A stretch of 51,788 nucleotides of DNA from Bacillota bacterium (GCA_023460035.1 JAEWRN010000008.1:1-51788); one strand, 5' to 3'. Counted from the stretch's first letter, positions 39,996 through 48,608 are shown. Notes: a model not told the origin generated them from the letters alone. Numbers and translations: made by a program.

Positions 39996-40928
39996 TTAAT
40001 AGCGTGGCATTAAATTGCCGTCCAACACTTCTTTTTGGTATTGCAGCACCTGTTCGGGGTTGAGCATCTTTTGCAGGATATTGTGGGCAATCTCGTTGTC
40101 CTTCATGCAGACAATTGCCGCCTCGGTGTCGATGATGTTCAGCCTCCGGTTGTCCAGCTCTCGGTAGCACAAATGGTTGCGTTCTATGTCAATATCGTCA
40201 AGGTTCCAAACTGCGGCATCAATTTTACCCTGCTGCAAAAACGGGATAATCTGGCTGTAAATCAGCGGCACATAGTCCACCTTTTTATCTTCAAAAAAGT
40301 CATCGGTCATGGTCTTCTGGTCGATTGAAGTGCGGTCGATGCCAATTTTATACCCGTTAAAATTGTCTGACGTATAACAGGGGTCATTTTCGCGCAGCAA
40401 CAGCACATGGCGGCTGACATAAGAAAACTTGCCAAGGTTATGCACAATTTCAATGTTTTCGCCCCGTGCAATATAGTACTGCGCGGTCAACTGCGACAGC
40501 ACCGCGTAATCATACCGGTTTTCCTGCAATGCCCGCAGCCGGTTGTCAGACCCACGCATAAACGCCAGTGTTGCATTGAGGCCGCTGTCCTCCAGCGCGG
40601 CACAAAGCCCGGTTGCCAGCCCTTCATACTTTTTGGAATACGGCAGCGGCATAACCCCGACCATTGTTTTAAAGCCGGCGATTTCAAGCAGCTTAATGGG
40701 GTCTACCTTTGTAATATAGGTGCCAAGCTGCCCACGGGAAAGCAACTGGATTGCTTTTTCCTCCTGCAAAATAGAAAGTGCGGTTTGTACCGTGCCATTC
40801 GAGGTCTCACACTCATGCGCAAGCTCGCCAATGGTGGGGATACGGCTGTCTTGCTCTAACGCAAAAAATTTACCTGCAAGCTTTGTTGTGGCAAGCCCCA
40901 CCTTTTGCATCAATTTACTTTCCAGCAT
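39996..40928 (-). CDS. yhfZ: YhfZ-family transcriptional regulator
   Basis: 310 aa. N-terminal GntR-like winged helix (about 20-70, IPTIGELAHECETSNGTVQT) plus a C-terminal periplasmic-binding-protein-like sensor (85-310, VGVMPLPYSKKYEGLATGL). It is the first gene of the yhf-type operon and presumably its local regulator. I use the ATG at 40928 (AAAGGTGG upstream); GTG at 40943 overlaps that site. Confidence 0.9.
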   Translation of the reverse strand: MLESKLMQKVGLATTKLAGKFFALEQDSRIPTIGELAHECETSNGTVQTALSILQEEKAIQLLSRGQLGTYITKVDPIKLLEIAGFKTMVGVMPLPYSKKYEGLATGLCAALEDSGLNATLAFMRGSDNRLRALQENRYDYAVLSQLTAQYYIARGENIEIVHNLGKFSYVSRHVLLLRENDPCYTSDNFNGYKIGIDRTSIDQKTMTDDFFEDKKVDYVPLIYSQIIPFLQQGKIDAAVWNLDDIDIERNHLCYRELDNRRLNIIDTEAAIVCMKDNEIAHNILQKMLNPEQVLQYQKEVLDGNLMPRY

Positions 40929-40958
40929 TGCCGCCCATACCACCTTTGTTTTAATTTA

Positions 40959-40975
40959 CAATATTTTGTATATTG
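40959..40975 (-). promoter_or_regulatory. Putative YhfZ operator
   Basis: Perfect 6-bp arms CAATAT and ATATTG separated by five bases lie at the expected transcription start of the operon, just downstream of the -10. The position suits self-repression. Confidence 0.5.
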
Positions 40976-40980
40976 GCGTC

Positions 40981-41009
40981 ATTGTATCATATCTCTTTCC
41001 GCTTTTCCA
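40981..41009 (-). promoter_or_regulatory. Predicted promoter of the yhf-type operon
   Basis: TGGAAA (41009-41004) and TACAAT (40986-40981) with 17 bases between. An overlapping TATGAT (40991-40986) gives an alternative -10. The leader is about 45 bases. Confidence 0.5.
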
Positions 41010-41324
41010 CTAGTAATAACTTCAAATTTTATTTGCACATTTTTGTGCACTTTTCCTTTTCTGTTTAAGATTAGTTGTTTTTGCGCCATTTTATTTCAAC
41101 ATTTTTTGTTTTATATATGCGTAATAAAAGAATATACTGCCTGGTTTTTATTTTGGTAATTATTTTCATTTTTATTATTCCGTGACAAATATATATTATT
41201 TTGTAAATAATAAGCAGACATTTTTGTTTCGGGCCGCTTATTCATCCACAACACACACAAAACCGCAAGCCACAGCAAACCACACCTGCTACTTAATCAC
41301 CCGCACAGTTTGCCCCCCGTTTTA
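41010..41324. other. AT-rich intergenic region upstream of the yhf-type operon
   Basis: About 310 bases of AT-rich sequence between two minus-strand operons. Short open frames on the plus strand have no ribosome site. I see no RNA gene. Confidence 0.55.
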
Positions 41325-41383
41325 CAAAAAAACAGCCATACAGGGTGCTTTGCCTCAGGATGGGCAAAATGCCTGTATGGCTG
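41325..41383 (-). terminator. Terminator of the PTS/ceramidase operon
   Basis: A 12-bp outer stem (CAGCCATACAGG/CCTGTATGGCTG) and an inner TTTGCC/GGCAAA stem form a long hairpin (41333-41383) followed on the minus strand by seven T. Confidence 0.8.
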
Positions 41384-41449
41384 CCGGTATTGTTTTTTAC
41401 TTTTGTTTTGCTACTGCTTTGCGCCGCCTGTGGTTACAGGGGCAGCTTT

Positions 41450-42520
41450 TTAGTTTTTTTGCGCCGCCTGCTGTACCGTAAGGTCAACCAGCGCAACCGG
41501 CGGGGTGCTGGCAACGGCAAGAGCTGCAATTTTTTGATAAGCAGCTTCGCCATAGACAAAGAAATCAAGATAACTGTTGGTATTGCCAAAGGCAGACGTG
41601 ACAATAGCCCCACTGTGGCCCTTTGCAAAAATGTCGGACAACTGCTTTTCAAACGTTTCTTTTTCTTTTTTACAAGCTGCCTGGGGCCTGCCCGCACAGG
41701 GCAGCACCATGCTGAAATACTGCACCCCGCAGTTTTTGACGTATTGCGTTTTTTCGCGCTGGTCTGCGGGCAGCTCTTCTTCGTTCAGCAAATCAAGGCT
41801 GTAGGAAAGGCCCGAAGTCATGTCTTGCCGCAGGCCCTTTTGCTTGTTTTTCAAATAAAAGCTGTCGGCGATGAGCTGGATGCCCGAAACTTCCACCCAC
41901 CCCTCTGACTGAATGGTGCGGTTTAAAAACGGGCGCAGCTTTTGCAGCGGCATTGTCTGCGGTTTTTTAGAAAACGCAGACTGTGGCTTTTGAAAGGCAA
42001 GCTGGCCGATATACGCTTCCGCCGCAATTTCGCCCAAATGGTCGGTGAGCATCATATACAGCACCGCAAACGCGTCTTCGTCTGACATACCGTCAAATAC
42101 AGCGGTGCGCAGCACCTTTAGGTCGATGCGGTGTGTTTTTTGTTGCACTGTGGGCACCAACTCGAAATCTGCCGGCAAAAATGTGCGGCCCCCCAGTGTC
42201 AGGCTGCCGCAAAGGGCCGGGTGGTAATAGTAAAACGCCCAATGTGCGCGAAAACGCTTCGGCAGTTCGTCACAAAAATAATAGCACAAAATCTTTTTAC
42301 TGGAATCCAGCAGGGTATTACATTCCAGCAGGTAGTGTGCGCCTTCTTTTTTATACAGCTGAAACGGCAAATCACCCAGCACCGGGGCAAGCAGCTGCTG
42401 CAGCACGGCCGCTGCCTGTTGCAGCTCGCCACGGTCCATCTGTGCGCGCAGCCCTGCCTCCTGCTCTGCAAACTGGGCGTAAAAGCCGGACACTCTGTCC
42501 TGAAAGCTTTGCATGCTCAT
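41450..42520 (-). CDS. Uncharacterised protein, last gene of the PTS operon
   Basis: 356 aa, soluble, no signal peptide or membrane segment. I do not recognise the family. Features seen: Gln/Ala/Leu-rich helical N-terminus (5-50), an aromatic stretch AHWAFYYYHPALCGSLTLGG, and a C-terminal half with KKEKETFEKQLSDIFAKGH. Its start overlaps the stop of the preceding PH-like gene by four bases, so the two are translationally coupled and may act together. Confidence 0.7.
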   Translation of the reverse strand: MSMQSFQDRVSGFYAQFAEQEAGLRAQMDRGELQQAAAVLQQLLAPVLGDLPFQLYKKEGAHYLLECNTLLDSSKKILCYYFCDELPKRFRAHWAFYYYHPALCGSLTLGGRTFLPADFELVPTVQQKTHRIDLKVLRTAVFDGMSDEDAFAVLYMMLTDHLGEIAAEAYIGQLAFQKPQSAFSKKPQTMPLQKLRPFLNRTIQSEGWVEVSGIQLIADSFYLKNKQKGLRQDMTSGLSYSLDLLNEEELPADQREKTQYVKNCGVQYFSMVLPCAGRPQAACKKEKETFEKQLSDIFAKGHSGAIVTSAFGNTNSYLDFFVYGEAAYQKIAALAVASTPPVALVDLTVQQAAQKN

Positions 42521-42951
42521 TCCTCATCCTTATAATAATAGATCTTTTTCAGTTGCTCCAGCAACAGCTTGTGGCTTTGGGTCACCTTGCCGCGGTAATT
42601 TTCGCGAAAGACATAGCTTTCACCCTGGTCTGCCAAGCTGATGGCAAGGCCCGCCAAAACACCGGTTTGGGTACTAAGCTTTTCCAGCTGGCCCCACGGC
42701 TTGATAAAAGTAATCTCGTTTTTCCACATCTTTGCATACAGGCAGATACCGCGGTCGGTCACCGCCATCACCGCGTTCATGCGCTCGGGTATGGGGATAT
42801 TTTTGTGAAGCACGTCCAACTGCCCCGCCATCAGCAGCTTTACCGTTTCGCTGGTCTCCACCAGCTCGGCAAGCTTTGCAACCCGTTTGCCAAGGCTACC
42901 CCAAACCAGCAGGCTGTCTGCTTTAGCAAGCTGTTCCATATCCTGTCTCAT
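42517..42951 (-). CDS. Small PH-like-domain protein
   Basis: 144 aa. A beta-rich middle (NAVMAVTDRGICLYAKMWKNEITFIKPWGQLEKL) followed by a C-terminal helix resembles bacterial PH (YokE-like) domains, although I cannot confirm it. Start at 42951 is set by AGGTG four bases upstream; ATG at 42963 is in frame. It is coupled to the 356-aa gene and lies 13 bases after the HAD gene. Confidence 0.65.
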   Translation of the reverse strand: MRQDMEQLAKADSLLVWGSLGKRVAKLAELVETSETVKLLMAGQLDVLHKNIPIPERMNAVMAVTDRGICLYAKMWKNEITFIKPWGQLEKLSTQTGVLAGLAISLADQGESYVFRENYRGKVTQSHKLLLEQLKKIYYYKDEE

Positions 42952-42964
42952 CGCGCACCTCATT

Positions 42965-43813
42965 TTACACGTTTAAAAGATAGGTTTCTAAAAACTGCGC
43001 AACACCGTCTTCATCATTGCGCCCAATTACGAGATTCGCCGCCTGCTTTGCGGCATCGATTGCGTTGCCCATAGCGGCACCTAGCCCCACAATGCGCAGC
43101 ATTTCCACATCGTTGCCGTTGTCACCCACCGCACAAACCTGCCCAAGCTCAATGCCAAGGTGTGCGCACAAATGGCGCAGTGCGGCGGCTTTGCCGACCC
43201 CTTTGGGGCTAAACTCCACCGCATTGTCTGCCACCTGAAACCACGCGAGTTGCGGGTAATGCTGCGCAAGCAACTTGTCAAACGCAGAAAACCCGTCGAA
43301 CCCGTAAAAATAGGCGCCAAGCTGCAGCACTTCGCTGTCCATCTGCAAAATATGCCGCCCAATATCGCTGGTCACAATTTGCCTTTTATTCGGCCAGCCC
43401 GGCTGTAAAAACCAGCGCTCGTATTCTTCGATGCTGCGGCAGCCCATCCAGGGGGAGCTTTTGCCGTCGGCCCGGTGCAGGTAAATGTTTGTGCAGTCTT
43501 GCATCAGGTCTTCGGCAAGCCGGGCCGCCTCGGCGCGCGGGATGATGCTTTGTAACAAAACTTCGTTGTTTTCACCATCCACCAGCTGTCCGCCGCCCGC
43601 CGAAATAACATACCGTATGCCGTCAACCCCAATCACATCCTCGCGCAGCCGGTAAAAGCTGCGCCCGGTTGCCGGCACTACCAGATACCCCTGCCGTATT
43701 GCTTCGGCGATTGCCCGCTTGGTGCGCGGTGAAACCTTGCTTTTTTCGTTTAAACTGCTGCCGTCAAGGTCCAGCGCGATCAGTTTAATTTGACTTGTCG
43801 CCAAAGCTGCCAT
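42965..43813 (-). CDS. HAD-superfamily hydrolase (Cof subfamily)
   Basis: 282 aa, Cof/YidA-type HAD phosphatase. Motif I is ALDLDGSSLN, where Ser replaces the usual Thr; motif II is VPATGR; the C-terminal motif III/IV is VCAVGDNGNDVEMLR. It probably dephosphorylates a sugar phosphate made by the PTS in the same operon. Start at 43813 (ATG) or 43822 (ATG) behind GGGGAG; I use the former. Confidence 0.9.
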   Translation of the reverse strand: MAALATSQIKLIALDLDGSSLNEKSKVSPRTKRAIAEAIRQGYLVVPATGRSFYRLREDVIGVDGIRYVISAGGGQLVDGENNEVLLQSIIPRAEAARLAEDLMQDCTNIYLHRADGKSSPWMGCRSIEEYERWFLQPGWPNKRQIVTSDIGRHILQMDSEVLQLGAYFYGFDGFSAFDKLLAQHYPQLAWFQVADNAVEFSPKGVGKAAALRHLCAHLGIELGQVCAVGDNGNDVEMLRIVGLGAAMGNAIDAAKQAANLVIGRNDEDGVAQFLETYLLNV

Positions 43814-43835
43814 ACTGCACATCTCTCCCCGTTAG

Positions 43836-44246
43836 TTACTCATCGTCCTCGCCGACCGCGCTGAAATCTTTATCATTGACCAGCACGATGCCCGACTGAG
43901 AAATTTCTATGATCTCGCGCAGAAAATCTGCACTGACCCCGTCTGTCTCCAGGTGCAGCTGCATCACCAGCGGCAGGTTCATACCCGCCACAAGGTAGGT
44001 GTTGGGCCTTGCCATACAGGGGTAGACCGTCTGGTTGGCACTGCCGCCCATCATGTCAGAGCAGATGATGACCTGCTCGTCCTTCCCCCACCCGGCAAGG
44101 TATTCTTCCACTGCGCTGCGCAGCCCGTCGGTGCCGTTTTCCTGTGTGACACAGGCGGCATAAATATTGGTTGCACCAAAAAAATCGACCATGGTATCGC
44201 GAAGCCCTTCGGCAAATTTGCCGTGGCTGACCAGTAAAATTTTCAT
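43836..44246 (-). CDS. PTS mannose-family EIIA component
   Basis: 136 aa, phosphocarrier that takes phosphate from HPr. Phosphorylatable His8 in LLVSHGKFAEGL; SDMMGGSANQTV and GMNLPLVMQL are typical EIIA-Man motifs. It is separate from EIIB, and lies between the ceramidase-like and HAD genes. SD AAAGGAA. Confidence 0.93.
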   Translation of the reverse strand: MKILLVSHGKFAEGLRDTMVDFFGATNIYAACVTQENGTDGLRSAVEEYLAGWGKDEQVIICSDMMGGSANQTVYPCMARPNTYLVAGMNLPLVMQLHLETDGVSADFLREIIEISQSGIVLVNDKDFSAVGEDDE

Positions 44247-44269
44247 CTGCGTAAAGGTTCCTTTCTTGT

Positions 44270-45529
44270 TTAGCGCCGCTGCGCCAAAAATTGTTCAATC
44301 TGCTCTACAATATGCTCGGTCGTACCCGGTGTAATGTCAGACGCCGACGTTTCAAAGCTGTTGCCGTAGTCCTCAATATTGCCAAGATAACCGGCACTGT
44401 AATTGCTGTAGCACCAGCAGACCGGGCATTTGGCACCCAGTGCCTGTTTAACGCGCAGGCCAAAGCGTGAGAACAGCTCTGCCGGTATCACAAACAGCCG
44501 CAGGTCGCCAAGGTCCACATACTGACATTCAAGGTCCAGCTCGTAAGGGTCCTGCTGGGTCAACCGGTATTCCGCCATGCGCAGCGCCGAAGAATAAACC
44601 TTTTTTTCGTCAAAATTCGCAGCATGCTCGATTTTTTCTTTTATTATATCATATTGCTGCTGCTTTTTGGCCGCATCCGGCACAAAAGTCTGCTGATAGC
44701 GATAAGTTTCAACTACCGGGCGGCGCAGCTGCAATTCTGTTTCGGCCGCGGGGGAGGCAAACACCTGGCTCATCATCTCCTGCCCCACACGGTCCAGCTC
44801 CGCCTTGTCGTTGCCCTGCCGGTACAGCCGGTTGCTCATGTCCCCGGCGGCCCCCACCATTACAATGGGGTACACCCCCCACTGTTGTAAAAACGCACGT
44901 GCCACATAACCGGCAAGGTCACTGCTGACCTGCAGGTTTTGGGGGCCAAGCACAGTGGAATGGCAGGCAAAGCTGCAAGCACCTGCCACCACGCTGCCGT
45001 CTTGTGCGCAAAATTTCAGGGCTACGAATGTTTTATCCGCCGGCTTTTGCAGCCCGTTGCGGTTGCCGTAGCAGCCCGCTATTTCAAGCTGCTTTGCAAA
45101 CACCTGCACCGGCACCCACTCGCCGGCAAAACAGGCGTCGATTGCCGCGTTGATTTGCTGCTCCACATAGTCCATATAGCCGGGCACTGCGCCCTGGCCC
45201 GCCTGTGCAAAGATGGAATGCTCCTGATATTCCGGCGCGGAATGGGTGTGTACATATGAGATATTCACCGCTTCGGCGGGCAGCTGGTATTGCCGTGCCG
45301 CACAGTCCCGGATGCGGTCGGTGAACTCCCGGTCCAGCCCAATCAACTCCACCGTCACCCACAGCACCTTGCCGCCGTCCACCTCCAGTGCCAGTGCCGT
45401 TGCCCAAAGCTCGTCCAAAATGCCCGTTGCCTGCTGGGTACGAATTGCGTGCCCCATTAAATAACAAGGGAAAAAGCTGCCGCGCGGTGTAATGGGGGCG
45501 CGGGCCGTACTTACTTTTGTTGTTGCCAT
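44270..45529 (-). CDS. Neutral/alkaline ceramidase-fold amidohydrolase
   Basis: 419 aa, matching the N-terminal catalytic domain of neutral ceramidases (zinc amidases). Zinc-binding His94 and His96 (YVHTHSAPE), His190 (FACHSTVLGP) and the nucleophile-like Ser232 in GAAGDMSNRL (GDxSPN in ceramidases) are visible. It lacks a signal peptide and the C-terminal immunoglobulin-like domain, so it acts inside the cell, where an N-acyl small molecule is a more likely substrate than ceramide. SD GGGAGG supports 45529. Confidence 0.85.
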   Translation of the reverse strand: MATTKVSTARAPITPRGSFFPCYLMGHAIRTQQATGILDELWATALALEVDGGKVLWVTVELIGLDREFTDRIRDCAARQYQLPAEAVNISYVHTHSAPEYQEHSIFAQAGQGAVPGYMDYVEQQINAAIDACFAGEWVPVQVFAKQLEIAGCYGNRNGLQKPADKTFVALKFCAQDGSVVAGACSFACHSTVLGPQNLQVSSDLAGYVARAFLQQWGVYPIVMVGAAGDMSNRLYRQGNDKAELDRVGQEMMSQVFASPAAETELQLRRPVVETYRYQQTFVPDAAKKQQQYDIIKEKIEHAANFDEKKVYSSALRMAEYRLTQQDPYELDLECQYVDLGDLRLFVIPAELFSRFGLRVKQALGAKCPVCWCYSNYSAGYLGNIEDYGNSFETSASDITPGTTEHIVEQIEQFLAQRR

Positions 45530-45550
45530 TGTTTGCCTCCCAAACAAGAC

Positions 45551-45583
45551 AAAAGGTCGTCGTTGCAAGCACGGCGACCTTTT
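45551..45583 (-). terminator. Attenuator-like hairpin between EIID and the ceramidase-like gene
   Basis: A 13-bp stem (45551-45563 with 45571-45583, one G-T pair) with TTTTGTCTTG after it on the minus strand. It could lower expression of the distal genes relative to the PTS genes. Confidence 0.55.
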
Positions 45584-45598
45584 GCGGGTTTTGCTGAA

Positions 45599-46405
45599 TT
45601 ACGAGCAGATGCCGAATGCACCCAGAAGAATCGAGACGACCAGCACGATCCAGACCATTTTGCCGGAGCTCATCTTCTTGATACCAAGCCCCCAGTAGAT
45701 CAGCGCTGTGAACAGAACATTTCCAAACGCCGGCAAAATCATGTTCAGCAGGTCACCGAGACTCTGGGTTAACTCGCCGACTGTCCATGACAGCGAAATG
45801 TTGACATACACGGTGGAAGCGACCATCGCGCCGACTACCATCAGGCCCAAAATAGAGCAGACATCGGTCAGGTTTTTCAGCGAAGAGCTTTTTGAGGTGA
45901 TGAACGAAAGCCCTTGATCGTATACCGTGTAAGCAAGGCGCCAGAAAACCAGCCACATTGCAACGCCGACAGCCTCTGCCAGCACCCAGCCGAAAACACT
46001 GCCCTGCATAGCCTGGTAACCGGCAATTGCGCCCATAACGGTGGGCAGCAAAATCCAGATGATCGCATCGCCAAGGCCGGCAAGAGGGCCCATCAGGCCG
46101 GTACGGATATCAACGGCTGTTTCGGTGGCATGCTCGTCACGGGTAGATTCTACCGCGAGGCAGGCCATCATGATCAGGTTGCCAAACCAGGGGTGTGTGT
46201 TGAAAAATTTGAAATAAGACTTGTACTTTTCGCTCAGCAGCTTGTCGTCATCGCCATAGATTTTTTTCATGGCGGGGTGTATTGCCCATACCCAGCCGCC
46301 GGACTGCATGGTCTCATAATTGAAGCATACCTGACGCCCTATGACATAACGGGTGAGTGTTCTGGTCAGGTCTTTTTTAGTCAGTACTGCATTCGTCTCA
46401 CTCAT
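45599..46405 (-). CDS. PTS mannose-family EIID component
   Basis: 268-aa membrane subunit that forms the translocation channel with EIIC. Motifs GRQVCFNYETMQSGGWVWA, FFNTHPWFGNLIMM and GLMGPLAGLGDAIIW are classic for EIID. The start at 46405 overlaps the EIIC stop by eight bases and has GGAGG upstream. Confidence 0.95.
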   Translation of the reverse strand: MSETNAVLTKKDLTRTLTRYVIGRQVCFNYETMQSGGWVWAIHPAMKKIYGDDDKLLSEKYKSYFKFFNTHPWFGNLIMMACLAVESTRDEHATETAVDIRTGLMGPLAGLGDAIIWILLPTVMGAIAGYQAMQGSVFGWVLAEAVGVAMWLVFWRLAYTVYDQGLSFITSKSSSLKNLTDVCSILGLMVVGAMVASTVYVNISLSWTVGELTQSLGDLLNMILPAFGNVLFTALIYWGLGIKKMSSGKMVWIVLVVSILLGAFGICS

Positions 46406-47192
46406 CTTCGTTGTCACCTCCAGCAGTTGCTGCCATTGCGAGCTTTGAACTTTCTTCTTTCAGTTGGAAAATAAACACGCAGAAAACAGTGCCAAGCAGA
46501 GCAACCGCAAGGATGCTCAGGTTCAGGTAAGCGGCCAGCACAAAGCCGAACAGCAGGAAATAGCCGTACTTCTTCATAGGCAGGTACTTCAGCAGAATGG
46601 CAAAGCCAAGCGCCGGCAGCATGCCGCTGGCAACGGTAAGGCCCGCAGACAACCATGCGGGGAAGTTGGTCACCATCGACTGCACATAGGTGGAGCCAAC
46701 GGTCATCAGCAGCAGAATAGGCAGTGCACACAGCAGCGTGAACGGCACCTGCGACAGCCACACCCAGCGGCTCATGCCCTTCCAGTCCTGCTTGTCAGAG
46801 CAAGCCATTGCCTTGTGGATGAAGAACGAACCGGTCATCTTGCCAACGACATCCATCTGAACACCCAGTGCGGCAACGGGTACACCGATCGCAATTGCAG
46901 TCGCCAATGCGGCATCGCCGGTCTGGCCCATCGCAATGGCAAATACAGTGCCGGCCGCAGTACCCAGATTATAGTCCGGTACTGAAGACCCGCCGTAACC
47001 GCCGATACCAAGGCTCATCAGGCACATTTCGCCGCCGATCAACAGGCCTGTTTTTATGTCGCCCATAATGATACCGGAAACAAGCCCAACAAACACAACC
47101 CCAGCATAAGCAATAATCTGCAGGTTATACTTCTGCCATGTCAGAAATGCCACAAACAATGTCATCAAAATGATTTGCAGTGGTGTAAACAT
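46398..47192 (-). CDS. PTS mannose-family EIIC component
   Basis: 264-aa polytopic membrane protein of the EIIC-Man/Sor family. GGEMCLMSLGIGGYGGSSVPDYNLGTAAG is the characteristic stretch (split: GGEMCLMSLGIGGYGG, then SSVPDYNLG). SD AAGGAGAGG. It lies between EIIB and EIID. Confidence 0.95.
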   Translation of the reverse strand: MFTPLQIILMTLFVAFLTWQKYNLQIIAYAGVVFVGLVSGIIMGDIKTGLLIGGEMCLMSLGIGGYGGSSVPDYNLGTAAGTVFAIAMGQTGDAALATAIAIGVPVAALGVQMDVVGKMTGSFFIHKAMACSDKQDWKGMSRWVWLSQVPFTLLCALPILLLMTVGSTYVQSMVTNFPAWLSAGLTVASGMLPALGFAILLKYLPMKKYGYFLLFGFVLAAYLNLSILAVALLGTVFCVFIFQLKEESSKLAMAATAGGDNEDE

Positions 47193-47222
47193 GATTTCCT
47201 CTCCTTTTGTCTGTCAAATTTT

Positions 47223-47708
47223 TCAATCCAACATCCGGCCGACATCTGTCTCTGCGTCGTCCGGCCGAAAACGCGCGGTAATTTTGATGCCCGCGTCGCG
47301 CATCTCTTTCAGCATCTCCTTTTCCTCCGGGGAAACCCGCACCGTTTTGTCCAGCACAGTCACATCCCCTTTATTCTGTGTCACATTGCCAAGGTTCACC
47401 TGTTCAAAAGACACACCCGCTTGAAACAGCTCATGTGCCCACTTGACATATCTGCAAATGACAAACACCTTCTGCGCCGCATAGTTGCCGTTTTGAATGT
47501 TTGCCGCCGCCTTTGCGGGGTCTAATACCGAAAGCGAGACCCCTGCCGGGCAAGCCATTTTTAATGAGGCGCGCACAATGTCGTTAGTCGGCGCGGCGGT
47601 ATCCACCACCATCGCCCTTGTCGCACCTGATTTCGGCACCCAGTCTGTCGCTACAATGCCGTGCAGCATGCGATCATCAACACGCACATGAATGATCCCG
47701 TTCGCCAT
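47223..47708 (-). CDS. PTS mannose-family EIIB component
   Basis: 161 aa, carries phosphate to the incoming sugar. Phosphorylatable His16 in VDDRMLHGIVATDWV; the family norm is RLxHGQV, so Ile replaces Gln after the Gly. The C-terminal region has KVFVICRYVKWAHEL. SD GGAGG. Follows the MBL-fold gene by 63 bases. Confidence 0.93.
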   Translation of the reverse strand: MANGIIHVRVDDRMLHGIVATDWVPKSGATRAMVVDTAAPTNDIVRASLKMACPAGVSLSVLDPAKAAANIQNGNYAAQKVFVICRYVKWAHELFQAGVSFEQVNLGNVTQNKGDVTVLDKTVRVSPEEKEMLKEMRDAGIKITARFRPDDAETDVGRMLD

Positions 47709-47760
47709 TCTTGATTCCTCCGTTTTTTAACCCCGCTTGTCGCAGCAGGTTATTTACTTT

Positions 47761-47780
47761 ATTATTCCGTATTATTCCGT
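47761..47780. repeat. Tandem 10-bp duplication at the MBL gene's end
   Basis: The 10-mer ATTATTCCGT occurs twice in a row across the stop codon of the MBL-fold gene. It may be a recent slippage event. Confidence 0.7.
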
Positions 47781-48608
47781 ACCACCCGCATGTACCTTTT
47801 GGGGCGAATACAGTATGTTGCCCTCTTTGCCGTCCAACCGATTACCGTCTTTCCCCACAGCAAACGCGCGGTAGGCCACGCGCCCCATCATTTCGGTGCG
47901 CACCGCGTCATCGGTACCTGCCAAAATTTTGTCACAGGCCTCTATGCAATCCTCCAGCACATGGCAGGTGGATGTAAACGTACCATGCTCGCGCAGCACC
48001 TTGTCGTAAAGCGGTTCGTTTTGCTGCATATTGATCAAATTTGCTCGATAATCCTCGATATTTGTCGACTCTTCGAGGCACAAAAGCACCCCTACTCCGC
48101 ATGCATCCCCTAGCATGATGGTGCGGTCTTGCACGTTTAATACCGTCATAATGCCGTTCGTGTGGCCGCGCAGCGCCAGCAATTTCAGCGTAATACCGCC
48201 CAAATCAAACGTCTGGCCATCCTGCAGCGGCAAAAACTCGCCAGTAAACGGGGGGATGAAATCCTCCTCGGTCAGCCCTGCAAGCAACTGCGGGTCACCG
48301 TGGCGCATGGCTGCTTTTCGCATTTCTACCATACTGTGCTCTTTGGCAAGCGTGATATCTGCGTGGTTCATGTAGACCTGTTCAAACTGCCCGGCACCCG
48401 CTGCGTGGTCCAGATGACCGTGGGTGATCAACACCATCAAGGGCTTTTTTGTCAGGGTTTCAACATACCCCTTCAAATCCCCTATCCCATAACCAGTATC
48501 AATCAGTGCTGCTTTTTCGGTGCCCTCTACCAAATACATACATACGTCCCCCGCCCCGCGGATGCGCCGCGTGCTGGGGCTGACCTGCTCTTGCGTGAAT
48601 TCAACCAA
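47772..48608 (-). CDS. Metallo-beta-lactamase-fold hydrolase
   Basis: 278 aa. Metal-binding motif THGHLDHAAG (His63, His65, Asp67, His68) plus later LRGHTNG and LGDACGVG. MBL proteins of this kind hydrolyse lactones, thioesters or phosphodiesters; the substrate here is unknown. It is the first gene of the PTS operon. The start codon is TTG at 48608 with a weak ribosome site. Its promoter lies in the divergent region with the RpiR gene. Confidence 0.85.
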   Translation of the reverse strand: MVEFTQEQVSPSTRRIRGAGDVCMYLVEGTEKAALIDTGYGIGDLKGYVETLTKKPLMVLITHGHLDHAAGAGQFEQVYMNHADITLAKEHSMVEMRKAAMRHGDPQLLAGLTEEDFIPPFTGEFLPLQDGQTFDLGGITLKLLALRGHTNGIMTVLNVQDRTIMLGDACGVGVLLCLEESTNIEDYRANLINMQQNEPLYDKVLREHGTFTSTCHVLEDCIEACDKILAGTDDAVRTEMMGRVAYRAFAVGKDGNRLDGKEGNILYSPQKVHAGGTE

